A program made the position numbers and the translations under genes. The notes under the pieces are model-generated. The model ran no database searches. It saw nothing but the letters and a program-made list of their open reading frames with translations, and was not told the origin of the DNA. Positions 12,691 through 23,985 of a stretch of 64,000 nucleotides of DNA are shown here, piece after piece. How positions within the stretch are numbered: the first letter of the stretch is position 1; each line of letters starts with the position of its first letter. The DNA is from Glycine soja (taxonomy: Eukaryota > Streptophyta > Magnoliopsida > Fabales > Fabaceae): assembly GCF_004193775.1 (NCBI RefSeq), contig NC_041005.1, forward strand, positions 4,714,501 through 4,778,500. Direction: 5' to 3'.

Positions 12691-13190
12691 AAATCAACTC
12701 AATACACAAACGTTTTTTCTACAAAGAACTACATAAGTTTGATTTCCTTATTGCACCTGAGGATACATAGAAGCGAGGGCAAATCCCTTGTCAACCCCAA
12801 AAAAAATAATCTAAAAATAGAATAAAATCTATTTTGTTTCTAAAAATAAAATTTTGATTTCCCTTTCTAAATAAAAAAATAATATAACAAAATATAATTC
12901 ATGTTTTCTAGGGAAGATAAATAACTAAAAGTCATTTTATTTTTAGCACACTTGATTAAAGGTTATTATCTTCATGACGGATGCGTGGAGTACTAACACC
13001 TTCCCCGTATGTAAATGACTCCCGAATTATTTTTCTCAAATCGTAGATCATTCTTTATCTTTTTTTAATTTTTTCGATTTTTTTTTTAAATAAACGTTGA
13101 CGGTGATTCCCAAGTTTTTTATTTTTTGGAAAACAAAAAAAAATATCCGAAGTCACTGTTGTTTCTTTTAAAGGGGTACCAATTAGTTTT

Positions 13191-16100
13191 ATGTGATTTT
13201 CACACAATTTAAACTTCATACTTCATGAGTTCATCAATTCAACAATGGCGAACATCACTTCTAATCACTAAGAAAAAGAATAATTGCATTTCAACCAGAA
13301 ATCATAATCCGATTATTAGAACCCAGTGCTATTTCTCTTAAAGCCTAAATGTTTCCAATTAGTTGCATTTGATTTTTACATGATTTAGACTTCTTATTTT
13401 ATACAGTATCAGATAAGTACATCAATTCAAAAGTGACAGATACATGAACCAAAAAACATAACATTGGCGAGTATCGCTTCTCCGTTTTTGGAGGCGCTTC
13501 TGCTAAGTCCTGGGAAGGTGTACTTGGGAATATCACATTGTCATAAGTTTTGTAAAAATATTCTCATGAATAATTGATTTCCAAAAATATAAAACACACA
13601 TGTTTATGTTATTTCTTATTTTCATATAAGAGATGGTATTTGCATTCTGATGAGAATGAAAGTTATTTTCTACAATAATTAGTCATCGCTACTTTTTTCT
13701 TCACATTTCTTATTTCACTTTTATTAAAAAAAATAATTAAATAATTTTTTTTCTAAAATTTCTAATGACAAGCAAACATGTTAATGAAAATAATATTGTC
13801 AAATCTTAACATTCCTAGGAATATAATTTCTGAAAATACAATTTTATAACTTGAAACAAACACCTCTTTTAAGTTTTAGGTAATTCAATACATTGATAAC
13901 AAAAATTCTGTTGTAAAGGAATTAAAATTTTCTATCAGGATGGTGAAAAAATTGTTGTGAACATAAGGTAGTATTTATTCTTACATTCAAATTTCTTCAA
14001 AATGAATTGGATCACTATGCTTAGTTTTTAGTTATCAATCCACCTCCATATCTTGAACATATACGTTCACGTAACCACTGTCGGGTGACAGATTATTTGT
14101 GTTTCTGTTTAACTGTTTCCAATGTTATTAAGCATCAGAGAATTATAACAAATGAGATATGTGTAAGATAGCTAAATCAATTATTTTATCTTGTAATTTG
14201 GTTTATATCAAAGTAATTTGGTTTAGCATGCTGCTTTCTACAATGTCAATATGAATCTTTAATATGATGATCTAGTTCTAAAGAACTAAAACTGTTCCTT
14301 TCTTATCTTTTTATTGATTGAAGAAGAAAAATAAACTGATATTACGTGCATTATTTGTAAAAGAAGATGGTACATATATAGACACATGGCCAAACTAATA
14401 TAGCAGTCATAACATATCATATCACTATTAACAGAAAAGCTAACTGAACACTAATGTGTAACTTGTCTCACTAATATTAATTATTCCCACCTTCGTACTT
14501 CATTGTTTCAGTATGAGAAACAATACAAATCGTGGTCATATATATGTTGATGTAAAAGGCATCCTTGTTCCAACTCAGCCTTGGTTGTTACACACGTGAC
14601 TTTTAGTAATATTTTTTTGTTTTAGTCAAAATATTGTTAATTTTTTTTTGTTATTTAAAAAATATTGTTAACTATGAATAAATATTATTAATATATTTTC
14701 ACAATACTTTATATAGTCTATGTCGTTAAAAATTGTAATAATTAATGAATCAATTATATAATTAAGAATTTTTCTTTTCTTTTCTTAGAAGTATTTTTTA
14801 TTACTAAGTTTTAGATAATTTAATATGTTGATAACAAAAAATGTTATAAAAGGAATTAAAATACAAGTACCATTTTATGTTTTTAATACCAATTGAACAA
14901 TTTAATTTAACTTTTTGTCTCCTATATATCATTTCCAACATCTTTAATTTTAACTTGACTTTGATTTTTTTTTTAAAAATAAATTATCAATAATTATTTA
15001 TTATAAATCTAAAATATAATTTAATGTTAAATATTTATTTATGACAAATTATACATTTTAGTTGTATAAAAGATTTATTTGTTACAATGCACAAGCTAAT
15101 TTTAAAATATTATTATAATGAGGATTGCTAATATACTTCACCCTTTTTTTAGTATTAATACTGACCACAAAATAATATTATATTTTTATTGTACATTCAT
15201 ATTTACAAAAATAAGTGAAGATGTCGGGTTTAAGAAACTTTTTTAATGACTTAAAATTTGAATTTTTAATTGTATAGACAGCTCAAAGATTAAATATGAT
15301 GTGAACCGAGGTCATAAACTCCTTTGGAAAGCCTGTTTTTGTACAGCATTGTCTCGGTTGCTTTTGCCTTACTTTAGCTTTTCCTTTGTGTTATTTTCTT
15401 TACTTCCTTTTCGTTTGCTTTTGAAGATGGAGAAGACTTGTCCTAGTAGGGTAATAAAGCAAGTCTTACAATGACTAAAGAGATCTACCACGTCCACCGT
15501 TGTGTTCTTTTTTTTTTTTTTTTACTTTTTCTTCACTCGTAATTTAAAAAAGAGAATTACACATTGATATTGTTCAATATCTCAACATGCATTGTGATAA
15601 CAGGAGCAATGGGAGCAAAAAATGTAGATCACTCATTGATGGTGCTTGCCTCTACTGATATTTTGCAAGCCCTTATTTATTATTCAAAAATAGATAAAAG
15701 CAGTGAAAAGGGGAGGGGGGTACTAAAATGATTACAATGATAGTGCCCGATAACCCCAATTACCGAAATAAATATAAAAATGGGAGCAGCACAGGATTGA
15801 CTTAACGAAAACTATCTATCCTTGTAGTTGTCACGCTAACCAATCGTCATCCATACTTTCAATATCTCCAATATCCAAACTGTGTAGTAGCATAGTCAAG
15901 AAAAAAAGAAAAATGATTAGTATGAAGCATATATAGATTGGAATAATTGGATAGTCCAAGACCAAAAAGTCATTCACTATTTGGATGTACGCCGCCACAA
16001 TTCATATAAGAATAATATATATATATATAGAGCATATCGTATGAAAAGAAGATAAATGAGAGAATTATATAACTAAAACATAGACAGTTAAAATTTAATA

Positions 16101-16440
16101 TAATGTGATTATTTAAAAAATATGACTTTTTAAAATTAAATTTTAATCCTTCGTATAAGATGTTTCCTCTCATAAGATGTTTCCTATACCGATAAGCTAT
16201 TATGGGTTAGTCAAACTAATACAACGTTTACAAGGAAAGCCCATAACTCGTCTAACATAATAGATAAATTCTTAGGAACGCCAGTTTATGATAAACACTA
16301 ATAATATATGCACTGACACTATAACATGGTCCATGATGTGCATCAAGAATCCACTGGACCAAGCCTCACAAATTGACTGTTCCACTAGGCCTACAAGAAG
16401 CCCACAGAGAAGGAAGCATAATAACTTGACAGCGTTCACA
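13191..16440. other. intergenic, no gene seen
   Basis: Mostly AT-rich. A weak repeat pair (about 13150-13250 and 13330-13440, sharing CCAATTAGTT and CATCAATTCAA words) continues the repetitive area to the left. A TA microsatellite of about 18 bp lies near 16012. No reading frame has coding character. Confidence 0.5.
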
Positions 16441-17094
16441 TGACCAAGAACAATTCATACACCAACACAAAACAGAAGATTGCCTTTACAGGTTTTACAT
16501 AGGGCTGTAAAGCCCTCCAACTCTCCAAGCTACTCGAGTTTGGCTAAAGAAAGAACTATTTCAAAACAATCAATATCAGACTCGAACATGAATAGACTGA
16601 CCAAAAAAAAACTACCAGGAATTTTGGCTCCAAAATGGTGCTCCATAAACACGTTTAGCAACTTCAACTTGAAGGATATTTGCTGTTTAATCATATTCCA
16701 GTTGAACTCAATCTAAAGTTCAGGCTGAGCCGACTAGATCACATCACAGTCTAAGTATCACTAGGTATTAGGATACTTAATGACTCCGTCAGATCCAAAA
16801 GAAGAAAGAGCAAAATGAAGTTATGTACAAAATTATCCTACCAAGAATTAAAATAACAGTAATAACTCATAAAAAAATAACAGCAAAATAGATCTTCTAA
16901 TTCTGTAGGAGGAGAAAAGATTGAATCTTTGTGAGTAAAAAAAGTGAAACCTAATTAATTTCCCCCATTGTTTAAAAAACACACTCCAACAAACTGCAGA
17001 TTGCCCAGTTCCTTTTCCTTAATAAGAGATACAACAAAAGTACTTCATAAACAAAATTCATTATAAAAAATATAGAAACTTATGTTCAACTTAC
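16441..17094 (-). other. probable 3' UTR and 3' UTR intron of the Q-rich gene
   Basis: Downstream of the strong donor at 17094-17093, the minus strand has a pyrimidine-rich tract ending CTCCTACAG (about 16905). An alternative small terminal exon is possible around 16612-16690, where the minus strand reads E-V-A-K-R-V-Y-G-A-P-F-W before a stop. Its frame does not fit a direct splice from 17095, so an intervening exon would be needed. Confidence 0.35.
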
Positions 17095-18236
17095 CAAGGC
17101 AAGGAAGACTCTTGAAAATAATCCACCGAGCACTGCTCTAAGCAGCTATCGTTCGCATTCAACCAAGCTGGAAACTCCAGAAGCTGGTCAAAATTATTGT
17201 ATGCAACATCTACAGTGTTGGCTTCAGGTGCCCTATGTTCCATGTTTTTCAAGTACTTGAACCAACAAGCTGATTTGACCAAATTCATGGTGTCATTCCA
17301 TTCCATTTGATATTGCTCTCCTAATGATCTGATCTCTGCCATACCCTCATCGTCCATGGCTGTGTGTAAGCCTCCAGTGACCTGGGTTGCGGCATTGGAT
17401 TCAATAGTATCCACCAATGAAGAAAGCCCCTCTCCCTGTGATATTCCAACAGAAGGAAGCTCCAGTGGAGCAGAAGATGAGGTTGCAGATGAGTAGGGGG
17501 AGGAGGAGGAGGATGAGTTATTGAGGTGAAGGGTAGCATCTAAGTTGTTGAAATCTTGTAAATTGAGATTCAATCCCAAAGTCTGATTTGGAAGTACGAA
17601 ATTGGGGTTTTCAGCCATAAGGGGAGGTGGAGTAATTTGGGAAGCAGCAGGCCAGGTGTAAGAATTTGGAACCAAAGGAGGACGTTGGGATAAGCATGAA
17701 TGGGATAAATCATCCATGTCCATGTAACTAGAAAAATTGGTTGTGCATGCTGGATAAATTCTAGGATTTCTCCTAGACTTAAATTTTCCATCTTGGTTAA
17801 AACTTGGGAACTGGGATGGCTGGAGTGATACTGATGGCCTTTGCTGCTGTTCTTGGGCTTGTTGCTGTTGCTGCTTCTGTTCACTTGCTTCTTTCATAGC
17901 TGCTCTGTGAAATTTCAAGGCAGTGACAATCTCCCTCCGAGCCTCAGCCATATTCAAAAGCCTTTCCTGATAAGGCCTACTGGTGTGGAGTCTCCTTCTA
18001 ACTTGTTTTTTTTGTTGTTGGGGTTGTGAGGACTGCTGTGCCTGACGAGCATCTGCAACTTTGCCATGTTTTGTTGAATTTTGACCATGGGAAACACCAC
18101 CGTTCACAACACAATTTTGGTCTTTTGGGTTCATGAAGTGTTTTGTTCTAGAGGTGGTTAGTTGTTTCACTAGGCCACGAATGCAAGCACCAGAGAGAGG
18201 AGGTTCTTCAAGCTTACTGAGCCTATCTAATTCCAT
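17095..18236 (-). CDS. glutamine/serine-rich conserved plant protein, function unknown
   Basis: A single open exon encodes about 380 residues. A conserved-looking N-terminal block (residues 1-50, with the short motif P-P-L-S-G-A-C-I-R) is followed by a basic segment at about 78-118 (K-K-Q-V-R-R-R-L-H-T-S-R-P-Y-Q-E-R-L) that looks helical and alanine-rich. A glutamine-rich run (about 118-135), a Pro/Ser/Asn-rich middle with poly-Ser, and an acidic C-terminus come after. No signal peptide, membrane segment or known catalytic motif is visible. I recall similar proteins annotated only generically in plants. The genomic stop, TGG TAA, overlaps an excellent 5' splice site (TTG|GTAAGTT at 17095). 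Splicing to the acceptor near 16905 would create TGA instead, changing the end by one residue, so a 3' UTR intron is likely. A TATTTATA-type box lies near 18450 on the minus strand. Confidence 0.75.
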
Positions 18237-18469
18237 TCCTTTTTTTTTAGCTTCTTACTTTAAAGAGGATAGACCTCATCTATGGGTGGCTAGGTATCAA
18301 CTTCCCTCTAAAAAGATTTCAGAAAGGTGATAAGTTGGTGGAATCAAATGGGTCTTCTCCTACAATTCTGAGGGACAAAGTACACAATGCAGAGGCAGAT
18401 AGTGATCCGAAGGAAGTCTTGGTCCTCCTGGATGGCCTCATGAGCGTTATAAATAGTTGGGGACAGCCT

Positions 18470-20450
18470 AGGGCCTTTAAAATATTTTGGACTTTAGTCT
18501 ACAAAGAAATATTGGACTTTTCCTTGTTCAGGCAAACTACGTTTGTTACCAATTTATTACCTGCTTTAAATAAATTTTAAATGAATTTGTCTGTGTGTTG
18601 GTTTCACCATGCCATATCCTCAACAACAACACTAACTTGCTTCACTTCCGTGAATAGCTACATAGCTTTTTTCTTCTACACCACAAGGTCTTTCTAATAG
18701 CTTTCTATAGCATATCAACATAACAAATTGAGTTTTCACATTCCACTAGAAGATATGTTGGAAAAATTGTATAGTACAAAGAAAAATTACAGCACGAGAA
18801 AGACATAAACAGAGATATAAGAACCATAACCACAGAATATAACAATGTATATGGACAAATAAAGGCTCTTAAAAATGTAAGCCTTCCTTTTAACAAGATA
18901 CACTAAAGAATAACATGATATTAACGTAGTTTTAGCTTCATTAATCTCAGAAACTATTGAAACATATCATGAAAAACTTTCAAAATAGATAGACACTAAC
19001 ATTTTCTAAAATCTTAAAATAAAACAAAACAATGTAAAAATGGAGATTCCTTATGCAACTTTTATTTTGAAAATATACATAGGGGGCATCTCAAATAAAA
19101 ACCCTTTTTATTGTGAAAAATGAAAATTATAAGTTTGAGTCATATAACCATACATAAATGGTCAAGGTGAAAAGTTGGTAATCACATAACCACTTGAAAA
19201 AGTCATGTGCTTTTTTTCTTTTAATCTTTATCATTCAAATATTATCTAGTCTATATTTGTATTTCTCATTTCTCATAATAAGATTTCTTATTTGTTACAT
19301 TCCTCCTTGTGTGTTTAAGCAGGACAACTTAAATATTAATTACTAATTACATAAGGTACTGATATCCTTTAAAAGAAACACAAGTAATGGCGAAACCTTC
19401 CCCAAAATATATGAGAGCCTATTTTTGAAAGAGCCTTGCACAAAAATCATGAGTTAGAAGCAATAATTGTGTTACATTAGCGAATCAACAATGTGTTGAT
19501 GATAGTAATCTTATTGAGCATCATTGTCCAAACTCCAAATGAAAGCTTGGGCTGTATTAGCTTCAAACATAAATCAAGGTTCCAAACTCTTAGTGATTCA
19601 TGGCAAGATGAGTTAATATTGTAAAAGGAAAAATGATTTTAATTCATTTCTCTCTATATAATGTCCTATGGAGAAGGTTTGATTGGTTTTCATCCCTATC
19701 TTTCCATTCATAAAGAAAGTGAAACTTCTAAGAAAGCTCAAACTTTTTGTGTAAATTTTTTTGGAGAAAAATTGACTGAGTTAGGACAAAATAGATATAT
19801 TTTTAAAAAAACCAACTCTTTTAAATGCTTATGTTAGTAAGTAAAATTCTTTTCAACCACAATTTACTTTGTACTAAAATTTAGCATATTTGAAATAATA
19901 AGATGGTAGGGTTCAGATCTGCTACTATAAAATATGCAATATTTAGTATAGTAAATGATTTATTGACAACACAAATTTTGTAATACAAACCTTAACATGC
20001 CAAATTCAGCTTCCTTGCAGTTCTACTTTATTGAACAAAATACTGCACATTTTTACTGCAAAAAAGACAAATTCAATGTGGATAGTTGCATGCTATGTAA
20101 CTGTGGCCAATAGATCCTTTATAGCATCAAATATTACATGCTTCTAAAACCAAGATCAACCCTCTCTCGACTACTTGATCATAAAGACTCTAATACCATA
20201 TTCAAGATCAACCTTATAAAAAGCTGAAATGGTTAGGTGAAGAATCATGAACAAATTTATGATTTATATCTAACATATGGTATTTGTAGTAAGAATTAGA
20301 AATATCATACCTATGCAGAAAAGAAAATTATATAAATGAACTAGCATGGAAGAAGTTGGATTTGTGAATTATTTTGCAATAGTTATAGGCATGAATTATT
20401 CAATGTGACAATGTGTACCCTAAAACATATGCCAAGGAATATGAGAGAGA
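18470..20450. other. intergenic, no gene seen
   Basis: AT-rich sequence with short chance frames only. No repeat ends were recognised. Confidence 0.5.
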
Positions 20451-20454
20451 TCTT

Positions 20455-20890
20455 CAGTACATGCCACAAGTGAACCACACAAGTGAACATGAGATCACAC
20501 CCAACCCAAAGAAACTTTAAGACATTAGATTTGTGGGTCCTTCTTATATGTAAGAAGATCAACTTGCTCATTTCTACTCAATGTGGGACTTTTTCTCAAT
20601 ACTTTTCACTTCAACAATATATCCCTTAAGTGAGAGTCCCTTCCACATGATTGCTCCTTCCTAAGGAAAAGTTTCATAAACACAAGGGACATCTCCATCA
20701 ACAGACCACAAGAAAACCACACAATTGAATTTGACACCACATCTAACCCAAAACCTTAAGACATTAGGTTTGTGGTTCTCTCTCTCTCACTCTCACTTAC
20801 AAGTTTCCCAGCATGCCTATTACTAGCTAATGTGAAACTTCTTCAGTCACACTTGTTATTCCAAAAAAATATCCACTCTCATAATCAAAC
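20455..20890 (+). repeat. two diverged tandem ~240-bp units
   Basis: Two blocks share ACCACACAA(G/T)TGAA, a (C/T)AACCCAAA stretch and TTAAGACATTAG(A/G)TTTGTGG, starting near 20475 and 20717. Each is followed by a related AATGTG(G/A)(G/A)ACTT segment. The copies differ by many substitutions, so the duplication is old. No coding potential. Confidence 0.65.
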
Positions 20891-22007
20891 AATACAATCC
20901 TACCAAAAAACTTTTCAACCCAATTTAACTTTAGTAAGAATCATTATAGACATAATAAAATTTAATCATCAATCTAATTATTGTGACATTCCCATCTACA
21001 TTAATATAAAAGTTTAAAAAAAATGAAAAATATAAAATACAGTTAAGAGTAATCAAATTATTGCGTCCAATACGGATAGATGTTTGACGTATTCAGTTAC
21101 TGTCTTAAAGCTACCATTTTTCATGAAGACTGAAATGGAAGAGGATAGGCAAAGGCAGAGGGGTACTTATGGCATTGAACAATTATTGGTATTTTGGTAC
21201 CTTGTCTGCAACTGCAAGTATTATGGGACCAAACTTCTAAAACGTCAGCAAGAGCCTAAGCAGAACAAGTGAAAAATCTTCATTACTGTTATAACTTTGC
21301 CTTATATTTTCTACATATTGCATGGCAGAAGGAGAGAAAGTCCAAATTTTCTGTTTAAACAAGTTGAATACCATCTGTTTATTCAGGGAACAGAGTACTT
21401 GGACAAACGCATAGTTTATTAAAGACAAAAACACTCCATCCCCATTTCCCTCCTCCTTTCAACTGTATCTATGTGTACTCTTCTAGCTAAGGTCAGCCTT
21501 TTCCTAGTAAGAATTTTCAGTTTCATTATTTTACCTAAAAATGACAGTGGCTTCTATATTTTTTCATTGTATCATTAGGCTAGTCAAAACGGATGTGAAC
21601 AACCCACTTAAAAGGAAAAAATGAATAATTTTCATTGTTGATGAAAAAAAATCAACTGTAAAATAGTAAATATTATGTGTACATACATAACAAATCATGC
21701 ATGTGTTAGAATATTAACTGTTAATTTCTTTTTTATCAAATAAGATTACTCACTTTCAAGTAGGTAAATCCGACCAATAAAACCCTAGGTAAGGAGAAAT
21801 TAGTAGATTTCCTGGTTAATCTCCATATGATACATAATTGAGTTTTTTAATCTGGGAGAATAAGTTAATAAAACCCAGTTATGTGTCCAAGACTATGATA
21901 ACCCCAACCCAACCATATAATAATTCCTCCTAGGTAAGAGTTATAGCTTGCTACATCTGTTAGTAGTATTAGTACATACTAAGCCTAAGCACCTAAATGC
22001 ATTTATC

Positions 22008-22124
22008 AAATTGGGATACTTGCCAAGGAGGTCTAGCTCAATTGGTTGAGCAAAGGTGTGTGAATTGTTATAAATCCCCTGACACTCTCTTCGATTCCCG
22101 CAGTAAAAAAAATTGGGATACTTG
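22008..22124 (+). mobile_element. tRNA-derived SINE with 15-bp target duplication
   Basis: A body of about 87 bp (22023-22109) sits between perfect 15-bp direct repeats, AAATTGGGATACTTG, at 22008-22022 and 22110-22124. Inside are an RNA polymerase III A box (TAGCTCAATTGG, about 22034) and a B box (TTCGATTCCCG, about 22090). They are spaced as in a tRNA, and an A-run precedes the right repeat. A functional tRNA is excluded: the anticodon region is replaced and no acceptor stem forms. This is a short SINE. Confidence 0.85.
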
Positions 22125-23669
22125 ATTTTTAAACATTCTTATTCCGGTCCAGCACCATGTAAGTGAACTTATGCTACACTAGACACTAACCACACTCCCG
22201 GATTAATAGTAAAAACCCGTAATTGGTCCAGAGTGGAGGCAGACACCTGAGAGACTAGTTGAAAATGCTATTGTCCTAAATAATAATGCAATGCAACTTC
22301 TGAACTCCGTCACAAGGAGGGGGCATGACATTTCACATAAAGACAATCATCATACAATACAAGTTGCAACAACTTCAACGGTACCATACAAACCATCCCA
22401 CACGATAACCTTCATATATAAAATAATAATCACTTGCTGATGTAGGAAATTGTTATTTAGCTAAAATAAAAGTTACCAATCCTAACACTCGCTATATTAT
22501 TAGAATAAAACATGAAATAGGTTTAAACGAATATAAAAGTGAAAATGGAAATGAGAAAGGGATAAGAGAAACATTACAGGCCTGTTCTGAGATTTGGATA
22601 ACAGCAAAAAAAAAAGAAAAAAGGATGGCTGTGGGTTCGTGTGCTCTTGTTTTTTCAGTTGTGATCAGAGATAAAACCAAAGGAAAGGAAAGGAAAGGCA
22701 AGTAGGCAAGTTCAGCCAATCCCAGCACACACAGGTGCAGAGTAGATAGATAAAAAAGCCTTTTTTCACGAATCATACGCTCCCACTTTCCTTCTTCTCT
22801 CTTAACCTTCGATTCCATTCACATTTAATTTCACCTTCAGCACATCACCGCACGGCACTCCCCTCCAATCCTGCTATTTCCCCTTCGCCCCAACCCTCTT
22901 TTTATGTCAAAAAAGCATCTTTACTATTCTGATTTTTATTTGTTGCCCATAAAACAGTGCTATGCAAGCACTTATCTAGGCCCGTTTAGTGGTTCACATA
23001 AATTAATCTAGAATATTAGTTGATGAAAAATTAGCAAGCTTTTTTTATTTATTTTACTCTTTATAAAAAAATCATTGGTTTTTATTAAAATGAATCACTT
23101 TAAATTTTAGAGATATGAAAAAAAATTTACAAAAATCAAACTTAAAAAACATATTCATTTTGTAGGGAGCAAAAATATATTAAAATATAAATAAATAGTT
23201 TATTTAGTCACTAAACAAAACTATCCATTCATGGAAAATTTAATCCCTACATTTTTTTTAAATGGCCTATGTGGTGAATTGATTTGTTAGTATGTAGTAT
23301 AGTTTTATGACCAGATATAAAATGCCATACTAAATATGAACAACTTTTTTAAAAAATGTTTTTTTAAAATCGTAAAATAATTTTTTTTAAAAATGGACTC
23401 TATGGTATGTTTTAAAAAATATAGAGAAAAAGCATAAATAACGGTATTTTTATTTGAATGGAGAAAAATGAAAAAAAAAAATCAATTTCATTTATCATTT
23501 TCTTTCTATTATGGCAAACACGGTCTTAATCTTCATTGTATTTAACACAAAAATTTAATCTATTAATTTTTTAAAAGAATTTTATTTTGTCTGAAAATCA
23601 TCGGTTATACCTAAAAAAAAATTCTTAAATTAGACAATCCTATTTAGAGTTTCTCATAATAAGCAACCT
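22125..23669. other. intergenic, no gene seen
   Basis: AT-rich with short frames only. The stretch 22500-22900 is somewhat richer in GC and pyrimidines, and could be a promoter or leader, but no gene follows on either strand. Confidence 0.45.
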
Positions 23670-23985
23670 TATTTAAAAGGTTAAATTATTATTTTTCAAA
23701 AAAATTATTTAATGAATGGAATTTGATCTTTTTATTTTAAAATATTCAATTACATCATTTATTTGTTAAAATAACTTTAATTTAATCTCACTTTTTTCGT
23801 AAACTCCTAATATTTTAAAAGAGAGAACAAATTTAATTTTAAAAATGAGATTAAGTTGAATCTATCCTTAAAAAATAAGATATTTAATTAAAACTTGTGA
23901 AAATAAAATATTCTAATTAAAAATTTAAAATATCAAATTGAATCTAACAAGAGAGATAGAAAAAAGTAATTTAATCTATTTTAAT
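23670..23985. mobile_element. Mutator-like MITE, GGTTAAAT type
   Basis: A 298-bp element (23679-23976) starts GGTTAAATTATT and ends with the complement of GATTAAATTACT. It is flanked by TATTTAAAA (23670-23678) and TATTTTAAT (23977-23985), a 9-bp repeat matching 7 of 9 bases. The inverted similarity extends inward with interruptions. Its termini match those of the better-preserved element at 4806-5158, so both probably belong to one family, with this the older insertion. Confidence 0.6.

Larger units (their letters stand above)
10690..13190 (+). mobile_element. LTR-retrotransposon-like relic
   Basis: Starts with an A-rich purine tract (about 10690-10960). A GC-richer stretch (11040-11640) follows, with short unrelated frames only, and then two sets of tandem repeats (see separate entries). 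At 12975-13025 there is a GGATGCGTGGAGTACTAACA-type segment that I associate from memory with plant gypsy/Ogre-type LTRs. No reverse transcriptase or integrase is present and no LTR ends or target duplication were found, so this is at most a large solo LTR or fragment. Confidence 0.4.

Noticed and set aside
16480..16716. Plus-strand small gene
   Set aside because: No codon character or domain; the stretch is better explained as 3' UTR of the minus-strand Q-rich gene.
22034..22100. A tRNA gene
   Set aside because: A and B boxes are present, but no acceptor stem or anticodon loop can be formed, and the segment has a 15-bp target duplication and A-tail. It is a SINE.
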